NCBI GenBank assembly: GCA_029548585.1
Contig: JAKPNC010000088.1
Location: 1 to 9,613 of the forward strand
Origin: a bacterium
GTDB lineage: Bacteria > Ratteibacteria > UBA8468 > B48-G9 > JAFGKM01
DNA: 9,613 bases
Direction: 5' to 3'
The notes beneath the pieces are model-generated. The model was not told the DNA's origin and did no database searches. It worked only from the letters and a program-made list of their open reading frames with translations. Made by a program: the position numbers and the translations under genes. The stretch's first letter is position 1. Each line of letters starts with the position of its first letter. Positions 1-7,115 of this stretch are shown in pieces.

Positions 1-1899
1 AGGTTTTCCCTTGGGGCGCCAGCTGTTTTTGGCAAAAGATTCTTTTATTACGTGCAGCAGGTCAAGGGACCTTTCATCTCCCGTAAGGCAATAGTCAAGG
101 AGCCAGTGTCCTATGTCTCCGGCATCGATTACATACGTCCACGATTTTTCCCCCCAGAAGAGAGGCATTTTGCTCGCCAATCCGCTTGCAGGGTTTGTAG
201 AGATGAATGCGCCTCTTGCTTTGCCCGGCGCGTCGGTATGCACCAGGTACCAGTCTCCCGTAAACCTGCTGAACTTATGCCCCCAGTTGTAATACCTGCG
301 TTCACCGCTGCGGGCGTATAAACGCCAGGGTTCCCGCCTTACCCCGTATTCCCTCAAGGTTGAAATAACCTGCATGATTGCCATGGCCTTGTTTTTTCCG
401 GAATCATAGCTCCTGTCGGGGTAACAGCCCCAGGCCATGTAACCGTTCATGGGAAAGGCATAGAGAGGTATGACAAACCTGTCCCAGAAATCCGACAGGA
501 GAGATTCTTCTTCAGGGAACTGTTTTTCATACTTCTGAAGCATAGGGAAACCCATGGCTTCGGTCCTGCAAAGCCTGGCCGTATCGGCAAGAAGAAGCGG
601 AGGATTCGAAGCTCTTTGTGCCATTTTTTTGACTACATCCTCCCTGTACCCGCCTGCCTGGGGGATAAACCAGATGTCATGGGTTCTCGCCGCGCCCTGG
701 GCGTTGCTTTTGACATTATCAAGATCTTTGTCGGAAGGATTTTTCAGAATGATTCCCGCCCAGCTCTTCATGTAATCTTTTGCTATTGTCTTTGCCCTGA
801 AATCAAGCTCTTTGCCGCTTCTGCCGGACCATAAGACCGCGCGTGCTCCCTGCGGTCCGAACGAAATCTCCTTGGGGAACCTCTCCGCAAGCCAGGGCAT
901 GGCAATGGTGATACCGTGATTCCCATAATTTCCGTGAGCCCAGTCGTCTGCGGTCTCTGCATTTTCCACGGGAGCGTCTTTCCCTTTATCAGATATGCCC
1001 ACCGTTGCTTTATATGTTCTCTCGAGAAAATGAGGGTAATCTTCCTGTACCATATAAACTTCCCTGCCATTGGTTTCCACCCGTTTCACCCTATGATTGT
1101 CTTGAGATCCAAGGGCGCAATATACATCCCGGGGCGCTTCGGGGGTTTTGAATTCCATGCCGTAATCCCTGAACCACACCTCGTTGGTATCCCGGGTGAA
1201 AATAATCGAATGTGTTATCCTGATTGAGGGCGTACCCGCGGCAAAGTAGAACCACGCTTCCGCTCTGGCAAGCTTTTCTCCGCCGTCAGTGACATAGTAA
1301 CCCGAACGTTTAAGGACAATCCTTCCCGGTCCCTCTTTTGCAAAACTATTCTCAACCTCCGCGGACTGACCTGCAACCCTTGCCGTCCTGCCTTTCTGGT
1401 CAACGAGGTACATGCCGTTTCCCGAGTTTCTGAGAAGTTCGATCCTGTTTCCGCCATTACCCAGCCAGGCCTCTTGTGGCATAAGCTTGTCGGTCTCGAA
1501 CCTGTATACGGCGGCGCCCGTATCTATGCTGAAACCTCCGTCCGGGGCACGGGATATCTTTATGGGATTGGTATGCCCTTTCCGTACGATGCCTTTGCCG
1601 TATTCCACCTTGTATTCCGCCTGCGGGTTTCCCGTGAAACCAGCCAGCGCCCACCTGACGCTTCCGTCCTGCCACCTTGTGGCAACGTCCACCTGGCAGG
1701 CAACCTCCCTGCTTCCTTTCATTATCTTTATGGCGGACGGGTCCCGGAGCTCTCCCTTTGAGAAAGGAAGGCTTGCAATCATGGGCCAGTCTCCGTCAAA
1801 GGATGTTGAATCGTTTATCTTGAGATTAAACTCTTCAGCCCCCAAAAAATTGAATAGAAACAGAATCGTTACAAGGAATGAGATATGTATTTTATTCAT
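1..1899 (-). CDS. Secreted PcRGLX/YetA-like protein (putative PL26-type exo-rhamnogalacturonan lyase), 3' end outside window
   Basis: The frame stays open for 633 codons from an ATG at 1899 to the left edge, so the C-terminus is missing. An AAAGGAG Shine-Dalgarno lies about six bases upstream and fixes the start. Residues 1-21 form a signal peptide (hydrophobic ISFLVTILFLFNFLGA), so the product is exported. Residues about 24-100 fit the RIFT-barrel domain that opens PcRGLX-like proteins: DGDWPMIASLPFSKGELRDP, then a CQVDVATRWQDGSVRWALAG segment. A beta-rich middle follows (about 120-370), then an aromatic- and Arg-rich, probably alpha/alpha-toroid region (about 400-633) with ARTHDIWFIPQ, MAWGCYPDRSYD and GDIGHWLLDYCLTGDERSLD. 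Known family members include a fungal exo-acting rhamnogalacturonan lyase (polysaccharide lyase family 26). Function here is inferred from domain order; substrate and catalytic residues are not established. It diverges from a membrane protein gene and may supply it with sugar products. Confidence 0.75.
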   Translation of the reverse strand, partial: MNKIHISFLVTILFLFNFLGAEEFNLKINDSTSFDGDWPMIASLPFSKGELRDPSAIKIMKGSREVACQVDVATRWQDGSVRWALAGFTGNPQAEYKVEYGKGIVRKGHTNPIKISRAPDGGFSIDTGAAVYRFETDKLMPQEAWLGNGGNRIELLRNSGNGMYLVDQKGRTARVAGQSAEVENSFAKEGPGRIVLKRSGYYVTDGGEKLARAEAWFYFAAGTPSIRITHSIIFTRDTNEVWFRDYGMEFKTPEAPRDVYCALGSQDNHRVKRVETNGREVYMVQEDYPHFLERTYKATVGISDKGKDAPVENAETADDWAHGNYGNHGITIAMPWLAERFPKEISFGPQGARAVLWSGRSGKELDFRAKTIAKDYMKSWAGIILKNPSDKDLDNVKSNAQGAARTHDIWFIPQAGGYREDVVKKMAQRASNPPLLLADTARLCRTEAMGFPMLQKYEKQFPEEESLLSDFWDRFVIPLYAFPMNGYMAWGCYPDRSYDSGKNKAMAIMQVISTLREYGVRREPWRLYARSGERRYYNWGHKFSRFTGDWYLVHTDAPGKARGAFISTNPASGLASKMPLFWGEKSWTYVIDAGDIGHWLLDYCLTGDERSLDLLHVIKESFAKNSWRPKGKP

Positions 1900-1924
1900 T
1901 GGTCTCCTTTAATTTGTTCTTAAC

Positions 1925-1953
1925 ATTCTACATCTTCCAAAATGCAGTGTCAA
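1925..1953 (-). promoter_or_regulatory. Sigma70-type promoter of the PcRGLX-like gene
   Basis: On the minus strand a perfect TTGACA (1953-1948) is followed by a 17-base spacer and TAGAAT (1930-1925, five of six consensus bases). Transcription would start near 1918, giving a leader of about 19 bases that contains the AAAGGAG ribosome site. This is the best promoter in the window. No operator palindrome overlaps it that I can see. Confidence 0.7.
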
Positions 1954-2016
1954 TCCATAAAAGTATAAATTTGGATACAATAAAAGAAATTTTGAGTTCG
2001 TTGAAATGACATCTTT

Positions 2017-2069
2017 CCCCTCCGCCCTTGCAATAGCCCGAAGAAGTATAAGTGAGGAGGGCAGAGGGG
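2017..2069. repeat. Imperfect inverted repeat, 12-base arms
   Basis: CCCCTCCGCCCT at 2017-2028 is the reverse complement of AGGGCAGAGGGG at 2058-2069 except for one mismatch, with a 29-base loop. It could fold as a stem in RNA from either strand. No T-run follows on either strand, so an intrinsic terminator is not supported. The CT/GA composition resembles the other palindromic repeats in this spacer and at the right edge of the window. Confidence 0.5.
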
Positions 2070-2074
2070 TAAAT

Positions 2075-2109
2075 TCGGCAGCCGATTCCTTCACAATTCG
2101 CTGGAGCGA
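2075..2109. repeat. Two small palindromes side by side
   Basis: TCGGC-A-GCCGA occupies 2075-2085 and TCGCT-GG-AGCGA occupies 2098-2109. Each has five-base arms and a tiny loop. They sit directly after the 12-base-arm inverted repeat, so the stretch from 2017 to 2109 may be one composite REP-like intergenic element. Each palindrome alone is short enough to be chance. Confidence 0.35.
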
Positions 2110-2148
2110 GTGCTTCCCATGTATCCCCTTCAACCATTAGAGGAGAGG

Positions 2149-2209
2149 ACTTTTATCCACTCCTTTCCTCTTGAGGGAAGAGGTAAGTAAGGGGTAGGAG
2201 AAAAGAGTC
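2149..2209. repeat. CT-rich imperfect palindromic repeat, copy 1
   Basis: The centre CCTCTT (2167-2172), GAGGG, AAGAGG (2178-2183) forms a six-base stem. Flanks extend it imperfectly outward, from GACTTTT near 2149 to AAAAGAGTC near 2209. Read on the minus strand, the right arm (CCCCTTACTT-A-CCTCTTCCCTC) resembles the element at the right end of the window (CCCCTCACCTCAATCCTCTC). This suggests two diverged copies of one family. Short CT-rich intergenic palindromes of this kind occur in many environmental bacterial genomes. Confidence 0.5.
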
Positions 2210-2214
2210 AAACA

Positions 2215-2233
2215 CTGAGCAAAGATATCTCAG
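2215..2233. repeat. Small hairpin CTGAG/CTCAG
   Basis: CTGAG (2215-2219) and CTCAG (2229-2233) are inverted around a nine-base loop, next to the CT-rich palindrome. Flanking CAC and GGTG weakly extend the pairing. No T-run follows, so it is not a convincing terminator. It is most likely part of the same intergenic repeat cluster. Confidence 0.25.
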
Positions 2234-2440
2234 GGTGACAAAAAAGGTGGGAGAAGAATAAAAAGCGAGGATTTTCAAGTTTTATGCAATGGAAACGCTT
2301 GCAGGTATCATTCCGGCCAGCCTTTTTTTTCCCCCCGTAATGGGTTATAATAATTCAAGTTGCGCAAGTGCGTTTACTGGAAGGATTGCCCGGGCTTTTT
2401 TCACAACGGCTCAATTATCGCCATATTACTTCAGCAAGTC

Positions 2441-2470
2441 TTGCATTTATGCACTGACTTTAGGTATGAT
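2441..2470 (+). promoter_or_regulatory. Candidate promoter of the DUF6785-like gene
   Basis: TTGCAT (2441-2446), an 18-base spacer and TATGAT (2465-2470, five of six consensus bases) lie just upstream of the ATG at 2497. Transcription would begin near 2477, leaving a leader of about 20 bases with AAGAAGA as the only, weak, ribosome site. The -35 box has four of six consensus bases. Confidence 0.4.
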
Positions 2471-2496
2471 GAATCATTTCCACAAGAAGATTCAAA

Positions 2497-4419
2497 ATGA
2501 GAAAAAGAGCTTTCCTCATAGGAATACTTTTTGCCGCGGCCATAGGCATGCTGGATCCTTATCTCATGCTCAAGGGCCTTTCCGGCAGGTTCTGCTGGGA
2601 ATACTGGGCTCCCGCCGCCATATTCGGACTTTTTGCCATACTTCTCCTATCCTCTCTCCACAGGATCTTTGAACTCAGAACCCCGGAACTGCTTCTTATT
2701 TTCATCATGGCCTCCACGGCTTCCGTACTTCCCAGCATGGGTTTCATGGCATCATTCATACCCGTGGTCTCCGGGTTGAAATATTTTGCGACATCAGCAA
2801 ACCAATGGCAGGAGTATATCATAGACAGGGCATTCCCCCTTCTCATGGTCCAGGATGAGAAGGCGGTGGAATACTTTTACGAAGGACTTCCCCCGGGAGC
2901 TTCCGTGCCTTACGAAGCCTGGCTGGCTCCCATGGGATTCGTCCTCCTTTTCGTCCTGGTTTTTGCCTTCCTGAGCATTTGCGTCATGGTTCTCTTCCGC
3001 AAACAGTGGATAGAAAAGGAGAAGCTCATCTACCCTCTTACCATACTGCCCCTCGAGATGGTAAAAAAGAAGAACGGCAGCCGCGTGCCCGCGCTTTTCA
3101 AAAACAAGCTTTTCTGGCTCGCCTTCTCCCTCGCCTTTCTTTACTACCTGGCGAACTGGATCTCTTCCGCCTCTACCGGAACAGTGATGATCCGCCTCAC
3201 GGGCAGGATCGTCCTCATGAGAAAGGCCGTAACCATGAGCTTGAGGCCCCATCTGCCCATAATAGGTTTTGCTTACCTGATTCCAAGGAGCGTTTCTCTC
3301 TCCCTGTGGCTTTTTTACGTTCTTTTCAGCTTGCAGACAGGAATTTTCAGCTCAAGCGGTTTCATGCTTCCCGGTTCAAACGAGCATTTCTGCGGCAGGT
3401 CTGCAGCCACCACCTTCGAAGGGGGAGGCGCCATGCTCGTTCTTGCCGTTGTCCTCGTATGGCGGGCGCGAAAACACCTGCGGGACTGTTTTCTTAAGGC
3501 CTTTACCGGGGCTTCGGCCATTGACGATTCCGGAGAGATGCTTTCCTACAGGACGGCTGTCATAGGGGCTGCGGTTTCTTTTGCCGGCATGGTTTGCTTC
3601 CTCAGGGCTTTTGGCATGCCGTGGATATCGTCTTTCCTCTTCATTTTCTTCGTTATGATTGTTTTCCTGGGGCTTACCCGCATAGTCTGCCAGGTAGGGC
3701 TTCCGGCGGCCCAGGCCCAGTGTACGCCTCCGGCATACGCCGCCCATCTCCTGCCGCCCGGCCTTGTCACACCCGGCGGGTACGTGGCCATGGGACTTCA
3801 GTACAGCTGGGCTGGGGATATTCGCACTTCCATAATGGCAACAACCGGCCATTCCCTCAGGATACAGGAAGAAGCCCGCATACCCAGGAGAATCCTCTTT
3901 GCCGGAATCCTTTCCGCCATAGTGATCTCCTACGTTGCGGCTGCATGGGTATATATAAGCACTGCTTACGGCATGGGTGCGCTGAATATTTCCACCAGCG
4001 GCGGAGGCGGAGCCGGCCCGTGGTTTTTTGGAGGTTCCATGGCCAGGGTCATATCAAATTTCATCATTCCAAAAATAACAAATCCCATGACCCGGGAGAT
4101 CATCGTCTCCCGCTACGTATTTACAGGAATAGGGGCGGTTGTAATGTCGGTTCTCATTTTTCTCCATTCAAGGTTTCTCTGGTGGCCGATTCATTTCATA
4201 GGCTTTCCCATCGCCGAATCCCAGCCCCTTCAGTACTGGTGGTTTGCAATTTTCCTGGCCTGGCTTATAAAGGGCGTCATCCTCAAGTTCGGCGGACACA
4301 ACGTTTACAACAAGAGCGTCCCCTTCTTCCTTGGGCTTATACTTGGGGATATCAGCTGGATGGTCATGGAAAACGTTCTCAACTTTCTCTTCGACAAGGC
4401 CGTGTATGTGGGCGGATAG
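2497..4419 (+). CDS. DUF6785-like polytopic membrane protein, putative OPT-type transporter
   Basis: The 640-residue product is highly hydrophobic with perhaps 12-14 membrane spans. Clear spans lie near residues 5-24, 37-54, 66-91, 144-167, 203-223, 252-279, 310-323, 353-370, 376-395, 465-486, 540-557 and 581-595. Family-like blocks are RKQWIEKEKLIYPLTILPLE (168-187), IIGFAYLIPRSVSLSLWLFY (255-274), TRIVCQVGLPAAQAQCTPP (394-412) and, near the end, a WWPIHFIGFPIA segment, AWLIKG and FLGLILGDI (562-619). I recognise this pattern as the DUF6785/DUF6784 group, uncharacterised proteins that resemble oligopeptide (OPT) transporters. Membrane location is well supported; transport and substrate are inference. 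The start is the first ATG matching the usual short N-terminus before span 1; its AAGAAGA ribosome site is weak. It diverges from the lyase-like gene and converges with the URO-D-family gene 25 bases on. Confidence 0.75.
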   Translation: MRKRAFLIGILFAAAIGMLDPYLMLKGLSGRFCWEYWAPAAIFGLFAILLLSSLHRIFELRTPELLLIFIMASTASVLPSMGFMASFIPVVSGLKYFATSANQWQEYIIDRAFPLLMVQDEKAVEYFYEGLPPGASVPYEAWLAPMGFVLLFVLVFAFLSICVMVLFRKQWIEKEKLIYPLTILPLEMVKKKNGSRVPALFKNKLFWLAFSLAFLYYLANWISSASTGTVMIRLTGRIVLMRKAVTMSLRPHLPIIGFAYLIPRSVSLSLWLFYVLFSLQTGIFSSSGFMLPGSNEHFCGRSAATTFEGGGAMLVLAVVLVWRARKHLRDCFLKAFTGASAIDDSGEMLSYRTAVIGAAVSFAGMVCFLRAFGMPWISSFLFIFFVMIVFLGLTRIVCQVGLPAAQAQCTPPAYAAHLLPPGLVTPGGYVAMGLQYSWAGDIRTSIMATTGHSLRIQEEARIPRRILFAGILSAIVISYVAAAWVYISTAYGMGALNISTSGGGGAGPWFFGGSMARVISNFIIPKITNPMTREIIVSRYVFTGIGAVVMSVLIFLHSRFLWWPIHFIGFPIAESQPLQYWWFAIFLAWLIKGVILKFGGHNVYNKSVPFFLGLILGDISWMVMENVLNFLFDKAVYVGG

Positions 4420-4444
4420 ACAAGAACGGCAATCACATCACAGT

Positions 4445-5470
4445 CTAATCATCGAAAATTGCTTCAATGTTTGCGGGAGGAATATCGGCAAGCACGGCTT
4501 CATGGCTTGGAGAGATAATACAGCCGGTAGGAAAAACACTTTTTAGTTCTCTTACTTTTGCACGTACTTCTGAGGGAGTTCCCCTCACAAGAAGGTTCTG
4601 GGCGTCCACTCCCCCGCAAAAAGAAACCCTGCCGCCGAAAAGAGCCTTGAGGTTGCGCGGCTCCATTCCCGAGGCAAGCGCCTGTATGGGATGAATGACA
4701 TCCGTTCCAATATTAATAAGATCGTCAATCACGTCCACGATAGAACCGCACGAATGGTGGATGACCTTCAGCCCGTAGGATTTTGCCTGACTTATCAGCT
4801 TTTTTGTTCCCGGGAAAACAAACCTTCTTAAAAGTTCCGGAGAAATCATCAGCCCTGTCTGGCTGCCAAAGTCGTTTCCTATGAGAACAGCGTCAAGTTT
4901 CCCTTTTCCAGCCTGGTAAAAAATATCGCCGGCTTTCAGGTAAAAATCGATTATCCTGTCTATTACGGCATTGAACAGTTCAGGCTCAGATATCATTTTT
5001 ACCAGCGCGGTTTCCATCCCAAAAGCCGCGCAGGCGTCCTGAAAATGAGCCGCCCACATTATTCCCAGGACAGCCGCGTCCGCAGGAGCTTTTTCTATTG
5101 CCTGGCGGCAAATTGCAACGGACATGCAGGCGGCAGGATCCGGCCAGTTAAATTCTTCTACTGAAGCAGGATCGGACATCTCCATGAAAAACCCCGGAGC
5201 AGTCAATGTTCTTTTCCCATAATCTGATGACCCGCCTTTTACTGCAAAGTCAAAAGCACACGCTATATGGTTTGACGGGGGATTATCGTAAGGAACGTTT
5301 ACGGGATATATATCGTCGTTAAGTTTTCTTTTCAGCCCGGCAATATCTTTTACTCCGAAATATTCCAGAAGTCCTTTTTCAGCTTCATAGGCGGGCAGTC
5401 CCAGCCATGAAGCCGGCCTGTCAACCTTTTCCCTGTTGACAGTAGCAAAAAATCTTTCCTTGTGATCCAT
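4445..5470 (-). CDS. Uroporphyrinogen decarboxylase (URO-D) family protein, likely methyltransferase-type
   Basis: This 341-residue TIM-barrel protein begins MDHKERFFATVNREKVDRP, the usual N-terminus of non-haem URO-D-family proteins. It ends SPSHEAVLADIPPANIEAIF, the usual last strand and helix. In the middle, IGNDFGSQTGLMISPELLRR and HHSCG fit the barrel. The HHSCG segment gives H239-x-C241, and a cysteine follows 76 residues later (C317). The zinc ligands of MtaA-type cobamide methyltransferases follow a similar HxC...C pattern, so methyl transfer, for example demethylation of a methylated substrate, is more likely than haem synthesis. No corrinoid protein is encoded here. The frame extends 28 codons upstream to a TTG at 5554, but ATG 5470 fits family alignments and has AGGT seven bases away. 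It lies downstream of the oxidoreductase gene on the same strand, 323 bases apart, so co-transcription is possible but unproven. Confidence 0.85.
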   Translation of the reverse strand: MDHKERFFATVNREKVDRPASWLGLPAYEAEKGLLEYFGVKDIAGLKRKLNDDIYPVNVPYDNPPSNHIACAFDFAVKGGSSDYGKRTLTAPGFFMEMSDPASVEEFNWPDPAACMSVAICRQAIEKAPADAAVLGIMWAAHFQDACAAFGMETALVKMISEPELFNAVIDRIIDFYLKAGDIFYQAGKGKLDAVLIGNDFGSQTGLMISPELLRRFVFPGTKKLISQAKSYGLKVIHHSCGSIVDVIDDLINIGTDVIHPIQALASGMEPRNLKALFGGRVSFCGGVDAQNLLVRGTPSEVRAKVRELKSVFPTGCIISPSHEAVLADIPPANIEAIFDD

Positions 5471-5793
5471 TTTCTTACCTGATTCCCCTTGCCTGGAATG
5501 GCTCATATACCCGGTTTTCTCTTGCTGCACGGGGCACCGGTTCACTTGTATCAACTTCTATCTTCTTCAACATCTTTTCCCCGTGCGCACAGCCATTGCG
5601 CGATATTGCAGAAAACGGTTTCCTTCGTATTAATTTCCATATCCCGGGCAAGGTTCAGATAAGCATTTTTTGTGATGCCTGTTACAAGCCTCCCATGTCA
5701 AACGGAACCTTGTCCGGCTCCTGCGGGGAAGCGCCGTTTATTTTTTTCTCTTCCGTTCTTGATTATAATGTTCTTTTAAGGAAAGGCTTCTCT
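5471..5793. other. Spacer between oxidoreductase and URO-D-family genes
   Basis: No long gene is supported in these 323 bases. On the minus strand there is a perfect TTGACA at 5701-5696, but the hexamers 16-18 bases downstream (for example CATCAC) are poor -10 boxes, so a separate promoter for the URO-D-family gene is only a weak possibility. The 3' half holds the possible 32-codon leader ORF. I see no strong hairpin with a T-run after the oxidoreductase stop codon, which leaves read-through possible. Confidence 0.45.
5475..5573 (-). CDS. Possible 32-codon leader ORF before the URO-D-family gene
   Basis: ATG at 5573 opens a 32-codon frame (starting MLKKIEVDTSEPVPRAA) that ends with TAA at 5477-5475, four bases before the ATG of the URO-D-family gene. 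GGGGA lies about four bases upstream of its ATG. The close stop-start spacing would suit translational coupling. I do not recognise the peptide. It overlaps in another frame the unlikely 28-codon extension of the next gene. The region may equally be untranslated leader. Confidence 0.2.
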   Translation of the reverse strand: MLKKIEVDTSEPVPRAARENRVYEPFQARGIR

Positions 5794-6813
5794 TTACAGG
5801 CTAACGACTTTGTTTTCCGCATTAGAGGTACGTATTGCGTCCAGGACTCGGGAAAGTTCAAGTGCATCCTCAGGGGTAACGGGGAACTCTTTCTCTCCTT
5901 TCAGCGCGGCCGCTATTTCCCGGTAAATTACGTATGCGTCGCCATACAGGTCAGCGCTGAGGGTTTCCACGGTGGTTTTGTTATCCTGCGCCACGGTTTT
6001 TGACATTCGGGCAGATTCAACGGGACGCGGGGGCACGTTTGTTATCATCGTGAGTTTTGTGCCCTCTACGGTTATGGTTCCCCTGTCTCCCTGGAGCATC
6101 CAGGAGGGCATATCAGTCAGGGAAATGGTAAACTCGGCATGGACTATAGTGCCGTTGTCCATGGTTATCATCGCGATAAATACGTCCTCGGTGTCCCCGG
6201 GGTTTATCGTCTGCCGGAGTTGTCCGAAGACGCTTTTGACCTTGCCGCCGGCCAGCAGGACAGGCGGTTCTACTATGTGAGGTCCCCAGTTTAACAGATA
6301 TCCTCCCGCAAATCTCTTCTCAGTCTGCCAGTCGCACCGTGTACTGAAGGTAGATACGGCTCTGCGGATGATAAAAACGTTGCCTATGGCTTTTGCATTC
6401 TTCAGTTCTTTCAGCCTTCTCAGGTCGGAACCCCATCTTGCCGGCAGCCACGGCAGGAGTTTCTTCCCGGATTTTTTTTCTGCCGCTATCATCCGTTCAG
6501 CTTCGACGCTGTTTGCCGCCCAAGGCTTGGTAACAAGTACGTTTACGCCGGCATTCAGGCAGTCGCAGGCCATTTTACAGTGCTGGTCGCTTCGGGTTAT
6601 AACGCAGACCAGGTCGAGCCGTTCCTTTTCAAGCATTTCCTGATAGTTCTCATAGACCGGACATCCGAACCTTTCGGATGCCAGTGTGCGCCTCTGCGGG
6701 TCTATATCGCAGACGGCGGCCATTTCAAACTGTTCAAGTTTTTCTATTGGCCCGGCGTGTAGTGAGCCCCCGCTTCGCCCGTATCCCAGTACAGCAGTCT
6801 TTATCTTCTTCAT
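5794..6813 (-). CDS. Gfo/Idh/MocA family NAD(P)-dependent oxidoreductase
   Basis: A 339-residue cytoplasmic protein of typical family length. Residues 1-120 form a Rossmann fold: KTAVLGYGRSG near the N-terminus (G10-Y-G12-R-S-G15), acidic residues after strand 2 (AVCDIDP, D36 and D38), and VTKPWA (95-100) where most members have EKP. The C-terminal alpha/beta domain carries FAGGYLLNWGPHIVEPP (about 169-184). K96 and H179 match the usual catalytic lysine and histidine. The position four before the histidine, often Asp, is Asn175. Members oxidise or reduce hydroxyls of sugars, inositols or sugar acids; the substrate here is unknown. Start: ATG 6813 has GAGAGG immediately upstream, though with only three bases of spacing. 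An in-frame ATG at 6831 would add six residues. A strong promoter lies 52 bases upstream. Confidence 0.88.
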   Translation of the reverse strand: MKKIKTAVLGYGRSGGSLHAGPIEKLEQFEMAAVCDIDPQRRTLASERFGCPVYENYQEMLEKERLDLVCVITRSDQHCKMACDCLNAGVNVLVTKPWAANSVEAERMIAAEKKSGKKLLPWLPARWGSDLRRLKELKNAKAIGNVFIIRRAVSTFSTRCDWQTEKRFAGGYLLNWGPHIVEPPVLLAGGKVKSVFGQLRQTINPGDTEDVFIAMITMDNGTIVHAEFTISLTDMPSWMLQGDRGTITVEGTKLTMITNVPPRPVESARMSKTVAQDNKTTVETLSADLYGDAYVIYREIAAALKGEKEFPVTPEDALELSRVLDAIRTSNAENKVVSL

Positions 6814-6864
6814 TTTCCTCTCGCGTGTCATCAAAAAAGAGACTCATTTCCTTCATTCGAAGAG

Positions 6865-6892
6865 GTTATCATGTCTGTTTGCAGATTGTCAA
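6865..6892 (-). promoter_or_regulatory. Sigma70-type promoter of the oxidoreductase gene
   Basis: On the minus strand a perfect TTGACA (6892-6887) is followed by 16 bases and GATAAC (6870-6865, four of six consensus bases). The predicted transcript starts near 6858 and has a leader of about 45 bases. The promoter could also serve the URO-D-family gene downstream. Confidence 0.55.
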
Positions 6893-7067
6893 ATGCACTG
6901 ATTTTCCTTTAGACGAAGAATATTTTTACTTATTTCCACTCATCTTATATAATTGATACAAACATATCGAGTTGCATTAAAGTTACCGTTATTGCCAGGC
7001 ATCTCAGCCGGAGACCCTCTGTATTAAAACGAGGCACTTGAGCGAAGAGCGGAAATGAGATCACTCG

Positions 7068-7095
7068 TTGGTCCTTTATGCTCGTGTGTTATAAG
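7068..7095 (+). promoter_or_regulatory. Candidate promoter of the secreted-protein gene
   Basis: TTGGTC (7068-7073), a 16-base spacer and TATAAG (7090-7095) precede the ATG at 7116. The -10 box has five of six consensus bases and the -35 box four. The leader would be very short, about 14 bases, yet would include the TGGAGA ribosome site. Moderate evidence only. Confidence 0.3.
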
Positions 7096-7115
7096 CATTA
7101 AACCTGGAGATATGG

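Larger units (their letters stand above)
1900..2496. other. Gene-free divergent spacer with palindromic DNA
   Basis: This 597-base spacer separates two divergent genes. Short open frames exist on both strands, but none has a ribosome site, recognisable protein or plausible composition. It holds the promoter of the minus-strand lyase-like gene at its left end, a weaker candidate promoter for the plus-strand membrane protein gene at its right end, and between about 2013 and 2235 a cluster of inverted repeats listed separately. Bases about 2236-2430 show nothing I can name, apart from an A-rich stretch and T-runs. Confidence 0.6.
6814..7115. other. Divergent spacer between oxidoreductase and secreted-protein genes
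   Basis: These 302 bases hold the minus-strand promoter of the oxidoreductase and a candidate plus-strand promoter for the secreted-protein gene. An inverted repeat, AACGAG (7028-7033) with CTCGTT (7064-7069), has six-base arms and a 30-base gap; its right arm touches the candidate -35 box, so it could be an operator, though such arms can arise by chance. I see no gene or known riboswitch. Confidence 0.4.

Noticed and set aside
1412..1912. Plus-strand open frame of 166 codons
   Set aside because: It is antisense to the secreted lyase-like gene, which has a signal peptide, RIFT-barrel pattern, ribosome site and strong promoter.
2388..2401. GCCCGGGC followed by six T bases, terminator-like
   Set aside because: The palindrome has no loop, so it cannot fold as a normal terminator hairpin, and no gene ends just upstream of it on the plus strand.
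2289..2672. Plus-strand open frame of 127 codons overlapping the start of the membrane protein gene
   Set aside because: Its second half is a frame-shifted reading of the membrane protein's coding sequence, it has no ribosome site, and its composition is not protein-like.
3160..3330. Possible frameshift in the membrane protein, because the loop around residues 222-250 looks unusual
   Set aside because: The frame stays open and family-like blocks continue on both sides in the same frame, so an intact gene is the simpler reading.
3594..4448. Plus-strand open frame of 284 codons
   Set aside because: It lies wholly within the DUF6785-like gene in another frame and is rich in His, Arg, Pro and Gly, typical of a shadow frame.
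5471..5554. 28-codon N-terminal extension of the URO-D-family protein from a TTG
   Set aside because: The added residues do not look like the family N-terminus, whereas the ATG at 5470 gives the usual MDHKERF-type start.
6960..7115. Possible riboswitch upstream of the secreted-protein gene
   Set aside because: No known aptamer consensus is recognisable, and the candidate promoter lies downstream of most of this stretch.
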